The position numbers and the translations under genes were made by a program. 64,000 bases of DNA from Wyeomyia smithii (Eukaryota; Arthropoda; Insecta; Diptera; Culicidae), in contig NC_073694.1 of NCBI RefSeq assembly GCF_029784165.1, forward strand, positions 73,489,411 to 73,553,410, read 5' to 3'. The notes under the pieces are model-generated. The model was not told the DNA's origin, did not search any database, and worked only from the letters and a program-made list of their open reading frames with translations. Position 1 is the first letter of the stretch, and every line of letters begins with the position of its first letter. Of the stretch, positions 56,041-64,000 are shown piece after piece.

Positions 56041-58280
56041 AAGCTTGGCTACAAAAGCGGCTTGCTCAAACTTCCAGTGTATCTAGATCCAACAACTGAC
56101 ACTGGTCGTCGTAGCGAGAAAGATTAAAAGATTATTAGGTATACTCTAAGGTCATTTTTTAACGGTCCTCAACACTTTAAAAACACATTTACAGCAAAAT
56201 GTCAAATGCCAATATTCGATGTGTATTTGCTTCTCCAGTTAACAAACAATTGCTCTGCATCCAGTTAACAACAATTGTTCGCACCCATTCTTCTTCTGGT
56301 TAAGACTGTATGCTAAATATATTCTCTTCGATGGTACAATCAAAGTCTTCCACCCTAAAAGCATCGGGTAGATCTCCGCGGAGACTAGCAATTTTGAAGG
56401 TTCATCAATTTCCATCGAAGGGTAATTTGAATTAATCGTTCGCTCCCTTGTGCGATACGCGAGGGAACATACTTAGGACGACTCATCCCCTGCTGACGGA
56501 ACAAAACGCAAATGGGTGGGGGAGGAGATTATTTTGCGGTAATTATCTGCCGATGATATCGCATGATTCCTACGGCAAATTGGGAGAATCGTCTACTTCA
56601 TTGCAAGGGTGATTAATTGCATCGTCGAAGGTCGATCCGACGCACAGTGGGACTAAACCGAAAATTACTGTAAGTTGTATATTGCTTAAGCAATCATTTT
56701 CTCAATGGCATTTTCTGGCGGCTAAGGTTAACACCATTGCCCTTGCATGCAGACATTTTTGTAATCTCAGTCAGCGCTTCCACAATTGCGGTCGCATTTC
56801 CAATTTTACTCTTCGTCAAATTTTGTGTCAATTCCTGATGTATGGTTTTTCACTACTTGCCACTGGTGACTGAAATATTTCCCATTTTGATCTCGTTGTG
56901 CAGCGGTGGTAACCGAAAAAGAGAGAGGGAACCCCAAATGCTCAATGAGTTGTGCGTAATTGGAACGTAACACGGGAACCATGGTTGTTCGCACTATCAG
57001 ATTTGAGCCAAAAACGCAAAGTAGGGAGTTTTTCGAAGCCTTTAGAAATACACAAAATCAATCCCTGTCACTGCTACTAAAGTTATAACGAGTAGCAGAT
57101 TATTCAAGAGAACCAGCAGCATTTTAAGAGAAGCAGTAGAGGCATCAAAAATCCCAAATCATATTTACTTAATCGTGTGTGAATAATTGAAATAGTCCGC
57201 CGCAGTTTGGAATAATAGGAGATTTATTCGTTCCCGCGTGACAAAAAAGGAATAAAAAGGATCTTAAACCATATTGGCCCTCTTCGCTGCGCTGCGGTTT
57301 GTTTGAAGAGGCGCGCTAATCGCGATTCGGTGAAATGGAAAATCGTCCCTCTGGTTGGCGCGGTAACAGCAATGCTGCCGCTGATGGTGATGAAGACGAT
57401 GACGACGACGACGACGACGATGCTGAATAGTGCAAGGATGATGGTGGTGACAGCTGCAGACAGTTGGTAAACTTCTGGAAGGATTGCGTCATATTGCGCC
57501 GCTGTTCTGCTAAGAACGAACGACGACAGTCGTATGAACAGAATGCGAATCGTCTTGTTGAAGGCGAATGCACGTTTTCAAGCGTTGGCTTTGATGTTTC
57601 CTTCTGTTGGAACAAGAACAATCGGCGGTAATGCTAAATCGTTTGTCATAAGCGGAATTCTTTATGCGAAGTCACATACATGAACTATTGGTGATGAACT
57701 ATTTCTAGCGTCAATCAAAACGATTCGCAATAATGCGAGATATTCAGCTATTTCTCGTTGTCCTCTAGAAGCGTTTGCTGACCAAAGGGTTCGACAGTTT
57801 AAATGTAACAGTACAAGTATTGATAGCGTTAATAGAATTGAACCACAACAGTTACAAGCTCTGTTACTCGTAGTTCGATCGAATTCGATTTTCCACTACA
57901 CTCGGAACTGTCTTAAGCACAAACGTTGGTATATTGCGTTCTTTTTTTGTAAAAATAATAAGTGTCACTCGTACGTAATCAGCACTTCCCCGGTGAATGT
58001 GCATTTCCGTCACTTATTGCCTTTCGGTCGTTTAACCCTTTCCCGCTCATGGTGACTCTACAGCACCAAGAATTATAATCATCATATCTTGACATAAAAT
58101 AGTTTGTTGTGCTTACGATTGATCCATAAACTTTTATATGCTGCCTCAGAGCATCACTGGGCATTTTCTTCAAAATACTACAGTTGACAGTAATTTTAGT
58201 TAGTCTACAAAGTGTTCAGCTTGAATTTTCTCGTGAAGCTATAAATTTTAATGATAAACCTTGTGAGCGAGAGAGGGTTA
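56041..58280. other. no recognised gene
   Basis: Includes a (gac)n-like microsatellite at 57389-57423 that produces a serine run on the minus strand (57316-57621). That frame has no domain and is probably spurious. The rest is unassigned and may be unique host DNA. Confidence 0.35.
57389..57423. repeat. trinucleotide (gac)n microsatellite
   Basis: 'gatgaagacgatgacgacga' followed by more 'cga' units up to 'gatgctg'; about eleven triplets. Confidence 0.85.
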
Positions 58281-58557
58281 GGCGTCGTACACAAATTACG
58301 TAACGCTAAAAACCTAGATTTCAGACCCCCTCCCCCCCCTATGTAACGATAAGTAATGTTCGATATGACTCTCCCCCCTAAAATTACGTAACGCTGGACA
58401 ACCAAACCCCCCCCTCCAAATTTGCAGTTTTGAACAAACATCACAGTTACGTAACGATCTCAATTACCCCCCCTCCCCCCTATGTAATAATAAGTAACGC
58501 AGACTTAACCCCCCTCCCCCCCCCCCTTCATGCGTTACGTAATTTGTGTACCACGCC
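58281..58557. mobile_element. 277-bp MITE, PIF/Harbinger-like, C-rich
   Basis: Inverted ends 'ggcgtcgtacacaaattacg' (58281) and the inverse of 'cgtaatttgtgtaccacgcc' (58557) are flanked by TTA at 58278-58280 and 58558-58560. The interior repeats 'ttacgtaacg' at 58298, 58385 and 58446, together with several C-homopolymer runs, so the element seems to have grown by internal duplication. Non-coding. Confidence 0.87.
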
Positions 58558-58560
58558 TTA

Positions 58561-59674
58561 ACTCCTTTTACTATGCCTCGTGACGTCGGCGACAGTTGGT
58601 TGACCGCGAGCAAATCTCTGCGCGTGCAGTTTAATGAGTCATTAAATTTTTACCGCATTTTTCTTTGCCCGGACTGAAAACGTCCTTTCCCTAAATTTGG
58701 CACAGGAGGTATGGGATAGAATAATGAATGGTAAAAGTTTTACCAGCAGACGGTTATTGAGATCTGAAGCTGCTCCTCGTAGGTTTTCGCCGAGACAAAC
58801 TTGCGCCGGATTTTCGGTATTTCTTATGCAGTTTGGTTGTGTTTTTCACGATAAACGAGGCGGTGAATTTATTACACAGCTGCCGAAAGGATTACCCAGA
58901 CGCTGCAGCGGGTCCAACAGGAAACAGAGGAGTGTTTTTACGACTCACAGCAAGCGCTCCTACGGTGTTTGAAGCAGAATGAATTTATAATGTAGGAACT
59001 TTTCTGTGAATCTGGACAACTCGAACGGACGGTCAAAACATCTTGCGTCGTAAATTTCAGTTTTCGGATCAAAATAACTATTGCTATTGTTGTTGATATT
59101 GAATTAAGAGTTGCGAAAATCAACCACACAGCAAGAAAAAAAACTTGCATCTCACTTATTTTTGCAGTGAGACTGTAACACAATATGCACAAAAACATAG
59201 AACGATGGTTTCTCTACACGTGCATGGCGAGTATGTCATCGTAACGTTACTGGAAAGACTGTCGAACTGATGGTCAAGCTGGTCTGCTAACCCAATAGCG
59301 GCACAGAGCTTCCTGCTGAACTACAAATACGGCGAAGCACGCATGCAGCAGGTTGGCAGAAAGTCCTTTAACACAGGCGTGAAATGCTTTGGTGCTAAGG
59401 CAGTTATCACCACGTAGGTTCGGAGATTCCCCCAGCGCGGAGAAGGTTCCGCCGGAAAATCAAGAGAGGAGTAAGCGTGAGCATCTGACCAGTCGCGACC
59501 CTTAGAGCCGCATACCACAGCCTGAACATAAGAGTCGCACTTCAGTCGTCTACCGTCTGCTGCAACGGGAGCCTGTTGCTGAGGATACGCGGTCAACCAA
59601 ACACAGCATCACCGCTTATGGCAACCGTCCGCCAATCGGAACTCAACTAGATCCGATGAAGAACGCTTCGTCAA
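58561..59674. other. no recognised gene; possibly decayed ORF1 of the LOA-like element
   Basis: Unassigned up to about 59220. From 59220 to 59674 the base composition resembles the LOA-like element that follows, so it may be its ORF1 remnant, but no zinc knuckle or other motif is readable. Confidence 0.3.
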
Positions 59675-62290
59675 CATCGTGAGCAGCATACGCTGCGTTC
59701 AGGTGAATCTACATCACGCAAAGGGCGCCTGTAGTGTTGTTTGCAGAAGATTCACCAAGAATCAGCTATCCGTAGTGCTGATCCAATAACCATGGGTCCA
59801 CGACACCAGGATCCTTGACTTAACCAACGCAAACGGTAAGTTGATCTATTTCAATCAACAGTCGAATCCTAGGACTGCAACTGTGTTAAACAGAAATATT
59901 AAATTTGTTTCCATTACAGAGTTCATTCGGCGGGATTTGGTTACCATTGCGGTGGAAGTCCCAACGTCATACGGTGCTCAAAAGCTGGTCGTTGCCTTTG
60001 TTTACTTTTCGAGGACGTGGACAACATACCGTCATCCGAAGTTACAGCGCTTGTGCGGTACTGCCGAAGCATCAGCAAGCCACTCATCGTCGGCTGCGTT
60101 GACAAGGCGCACCACACTGTCTGGGGCAGCTCGGATGTCAACACCCATGGTGAGTACCTGTTTGAATACCTTACTTCTAACGATGTAATTGTATGCATAA
60201 TAGGGAACGAACCAACTTTTAGTACTGCTATTAGACAAGAGGTTTTATATCTAACTCTATGTAGCGCCTCGATAACGGAGAAAGTCAAAAACTAGCATGT
60301 CTCTGATGAACCTAGTTTACCAGACCATAGACACATCAGATTTGACGTCGTGGCTACCCCTCTAGAAAAAGAACACTTCAGGAGCCTAAAAAACAACTGG
60401 AACTGTTTTAAGGAACATTTGATTAACTCGAGAGCACTTAGCATCCTTCGTCAGGAAGTTAGACACTTGTTCAACAGGGTTAGAATCCGTCCAACGGGAA
60501 ATCTATGAAGCATCCCTCACAAAGTATAACGCTAAGCTACGCAAAGCCAGAAAAAGATCCAGAGTTCGATTCTGTGAAGACTTTCAAACTCTGCCTGAGG
60601 TAACGCGACTGCAAAAAACAGTGTCCAAAGATGAAACCAATGGTCTTGGGCAATTCAAAAAGGAAGTTGGGAGTATGACTGTTACAGCTAGAGAAACACT
60701 GGATGTTCTTATTCACATTCACTTTCCTGGCTCGTCAGTGATCTCCGAGTCGAACGCTGACTTCAACTCTTCTCAAGTTGATGAAAAAAAATCACGGATA
60801 ACTATATCCGCAACGAGTTTCTGAAGGAGTTACCCTTGCATAAGTATCAATATGCTCATCAACAAAGTAAATCTACTGAAACCGCTTTGCATTTCCTAGT
60901 GATGAAGACTGAGAAGTTGTTGAATAATGAAGAGACAGCGGTTTGCGCTGTTGATATTGAGAAAGCTTTTGATAATACGTCCTTTGCATCAATTTTCGCG
61001 GCTCTACAAAATAAAGGAGTCGACAATACAACAATGAGCTGGATCCAAGCAATGCTTTCGAGCAGGAAGATCACAGCTGGATTGGGAGATACGTCTGTCA
61101 AAGTAGCGGAAGTGAAAGGATGTCCTCAGGGAGAAGTTCTCTCTCTACTGCGAAGAATGCATTCAATCACTCCTTCGCTATTAAATGGGATAAGACTGAG
61201 CCTCAGCAACGAGACCAAATATCTTGGAATCATTCTGAATAAGAAGCTTCACTGAACTGCTCAACTAGACTACTAGACTACTGAACTGCTCAACTGGGCT
61301 TGCAGTACACTGTTCGGAAAGACCTGGGGGCTAAAACCACAATTAGCGATCTGGTCTTACATCACCATTGCTCGGCCACATATAACCTACGCAGCCCTTG
61401 CATGGTGGTCCAAGGTAAATGAAACGATAGCCCAGGCGAAACTTACCAAAGGTCAACGATTGGTCTGTCTTTCAGTTACTTTACTAGTACCCTGCGCACA
61501 ACGCCGACGGCAGCCATGCTCAACACACTGCTTCTACATCTCCAGGTGGAGAAGGAGGCAGAGCTTGGCGCACTAAGGCTGCGACGTTTCGTATAGGGTG
61601 ATTGAAACAGATCGCTCAATGTGGAACATGAATATGTTGCATTGCAACACTCAGGGAACTTTCCCGTCTCAATCAAGTTAAAAGGTACACGGTCACTTGT
61701 GTACTCAGTCACTGCGGAATTGTAGGAAATGAACATACCGACAGTCTAGCAAGACAAGGATCTGCTCAGCAATTCATTGGACCTGAACCGTTTCTGGGTA
61801 CCTCCACATCCGCCATTTGAGGCGAATTACATAAGTACATGAGATGCAGGGCGCAGGGTTGCAGACAAGTTAAACAGTTTATCTACCCTAACCTTGCGGT
61901 TGCCAAAAAGCTACTTAGTTTAACTCGTAGTGGACTACGCGGACATCACGGGACTGCTCACTGGACACTGTCCTGCTCTTTATCTTTTAAAGAAAATCGG
62001 CAAAGTACCAACCGACAATTGCCGCTTTTGCAACGCTGAACCTAAGAGCTCAGCGCATCTGCTTCGCTTTTGCGAGGCTCTTGCTTTGTCGAGCTTCAAC
62101 TTCTTCGGAAGTTACCTCTCCACTTTATTTCATCAACCATGTAGCTCAGAATTGGGGCACAAGCTTACAACCAACTAGCTCAACTCCATCAATGAGTTCG
62201 AGCATCTTGTATGTAAAGCAATCGGGGCCAGCTACGAAAGACAAACATTTCTGTCACAGTGGCACTTTTGCGCTATGCCCTTCAGGTATA
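59675..62290 (+). pseudogene. LOA/R1-like non-LTR retrotransposon, internally deleted
   Basis: Endonuclease: RCVQVNLHHAKGAC (about 59695), VHDTRILDLTNANGKLIYFN, AHHTVWGSSDVNTHGEY and LPDHRHIRFDVVA (about 60320). Linker to about 60790. RT starts late with HKYQYAHQQSKSTETALHF, motif A AVDIEKAFDN and motif B KGCPQGEVLS, then jumps directly to LSLSNETKYLGIILNKKLH, so the motif C segment is missing. RNase H remnant SHCGIVGNEHTDSLARQG (about 61700) and a CRFCNAEPKSSAHLLRFC motif (62020-62070) follow. The EN-RT-RNase H-CCHC order fits the LOA/R1/I group. Frames change repeatedly. Confidence 0.8.
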
Positions 62291-64000
62291 CAAAAAAATG
62301 AACCTTCAGTGACATTCAGCAGCCAATTCTATTATAGTCTTTTATCATTTTGGTCAATAGTTCTTCAAAATTTCCGGCTATATCCTTACCAAAAAAATCC
62401 TCGTCACTGCTGAAAATTTTCCCAAGTTTTTTTTGTTTAACAACTTTTAGAATTCCTCGTCGTTAATTAACTTTGATATTTGAGGACCTACTTATATTAC
62501 CGCTATCTGTTTCGCTTCAAATAGATCTGGAAACATTTTCTACTTCTGAATCGATATCTAAATTTTCAATAGACTATCTTGCCAATCCTAGCTTTATATG
62601 CAGAGGACGCATGAATATTTTATTTGTGTTAACTAGAGTTTGATACTTCATATTTTTTGCCAACCGTGTATTCTTCATGTTCTGCCCAGTGCTGCTTATG
62701 GTAACGGTTTTGCGTGTCTCGACTATCGCAAAGGCAGAGAAAGCAACAATATTTTGTGAATCCACTTGAAAAATAAAACAATATGAATATACTATATCCT
62801 ACGACATATTCAGTTAAATTTTAGAGTAGATCTTGTAATTTGATAAAATACAAACTTCGTCCTCCGAGGTTTCCCGACCCACGTCGAATGAAATTATTTT
62901 GAAATCACTAATGGCTTTCTATTAATGCTTGTCATAATTTATTGCACTTAGAATATGCTTTAAATACGCATATTTTTCTTAAAAAACAGTAGAGTATGCC
63001 ACTGGGATAGAATGCCGCAAGTTTTGACTATAAAGCAACACAACTTTCAGACTTTGACATGATCCGTCAATAAATATGCGCAAATAAGCGAATTAGTTTA
63101 AAATTTGCTGTCACGGAAAGACAGTACTTTTCAGATAGCTGCTTCAAACAAGCCGATGATATCGTTACAATGAATTCGGCCGTTGTCAATTTTGAAGAAT
63201 TTCGAAAACTTATTTTGGCGATTTCTTTGCACCCTTATCCACTAAATTCCACTTTTTCAACCTTGAAGTCAGAAATTCTCCTTTTTACTTGGTTTGATCC
63301 AAATCCCGAATCAAATCATTTGACTCATTTTGAGTGATTGAATGTGGGGAACCGTCGCTTTCAATTGTTCTAGTAGTTGCAACTGAAGTACTCAAAGTGG
63401 CAGAGCTGGGATTTTCACTTTCAGTAGATGAGACAGAAACATCCACTGGTACAGTTGATGTAGATGCATCCTGGTTATAGTCGTCCAATAGCTATATCGA
63501 CATTACTGCCTCTTGACACAGACGTTGGTCTGAATAGAAGCAGCGTTGTGAACAGTTCGAAATCATAGTTTCGTTGATGGCATGGTTTTTTATTTTCCTT
63601 AAATCTAACCTGTAGAGAAAGAAGTTTATTAAATGCTTCTGAATGAAACAACCTTTTGAGGCTTACTAATTAAACCACGGCCATTATTTTTTACAGAAGA
63701 AATGTGGCATCCATGATATATTTTGATTAAAAACTTCAATCGCAAAGTATGCATGATATGCTGCATAAGTAGCATCTGACACCTCAATTGAACCTTCTTT
63801 CGATTTCACTAAGCAATGTACTGCAAAAATAGCAGAATTGATCTAGATAATAACGACACGATATTGTTGAAGTTCTGTTTCTCATTGCGGATGTTCTGGT
63901 GGAGAGGGAACTATATGTTTTTTTTATTTTTTTTTTTAATTTTTTTTTCTTCGTTTATATATTTTTATATGTTCAGGTTTACTTCTTGGGGTCTGGTCGA
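62291..64000. other. no recognised gene; one Ser/Thr-rich minus-strand ORF
   Basis: AT-rich. On the minus strand 63285-63488 encodes 67 residues rich in Ser, Thr and Asp (MDDYNQDASTSTVPV start). It could be an exon or element fragment, but nothing supports a family or splice pattern. 63919-63959 is a T-rich low-complexity run. Confidence 0.35.

Noticed and set aside
57316..57621. Serine-rich 101-residue ORF on the minus strand
   Set aside because: The serine run is only the (gac)n microsatellite read in one frame; no other domain.

Overview
The window looks like intergenic or intronic DNA from a culicine mosquito (Aedes-type). It is AT-rich, has almost no recognisable host coding sequence, and is packed with retrotransposons, SINEs and foldback/MITE elements of the kinds known from Aedes. 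The species call is an inference from the repeat families (Juan-like Jockey elements, tRNA-derived Feilai-like SINEs, ITmD37E-type transposase, RTE/JAM1-like and Penelope-like elements). No rRNA, genuine tRNA or CRISPR was seen.

Layout: 1-3100 holds repeat scraps, a reverse-transcriptase fragment (1410-1915, -) and a palindromic MITE. 3131-7241 (+) is an RNase H-bearing I-clade-like retrotransposon copy with a perfect 13-bp target-site duplication (TSD). 7260-8700 is an old interspersed repeat carrying a solo LTR with a 5-bp TSD. 10373-11293 is a terminal-inverted-repeat element. 15030-20552 (+) is a decayed CR1/L2-like element split by a 2.66-kb unclassified insertion with a perfect 23-bp flanking duplication. 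22304-26622 (-) is a near full-length Juan-like element (gag ORF plus EN/RT ORF). 28181-32290 (-) is a second, far better preserved copy of the 3131-7241 family, apparently inside an older MITE.

33020-37395 is a composite region of degenerate monomers with several MITEs inserted. 38590-50236 is a nested stack: RTE-clade fragments, a decayed DD37E transposase, a tRNA-like SINE, a 1.9-kb foldback element that itself contains a 300-bp SINE, and a nearly intact Penelope-like element (45759-49636) inserted in the RTE reverse transcriptase. 50741-50984 (-) could be the first exon of a host gene encoding a secreted protein. 51205-51945 holds another RTE fragment plus a SINE. 52346-56040 (+) is a second, 5'-truncated Juan-like copy. 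58281-58557 is a Harbinger-type MITE. 59675-62290 (+) is a heavily deleted LOA/R1-like element. The last 1.7 kb shows little.

The elements do not form a host pathway. The two I-like copies form a 4.1-kb inverted repeat 21 kb apart, and the two Juan-like copies are also inverted to each other. Most copies are dead, through nonsense codons, frameshifts or lost catalytic residues. The Penelope-like element (one frameshift seen) and the minus-strand I-like copy (one stop codon and one RNase H active-site change seen) are the youngest-looking. No clearly new functional system was found. The strongest items for follow-up are the Penelope terminal structure, the long-TSD insertion at 17315-19979, the shared 5' start of the I-like copies and the candidate secreted-protein exon.
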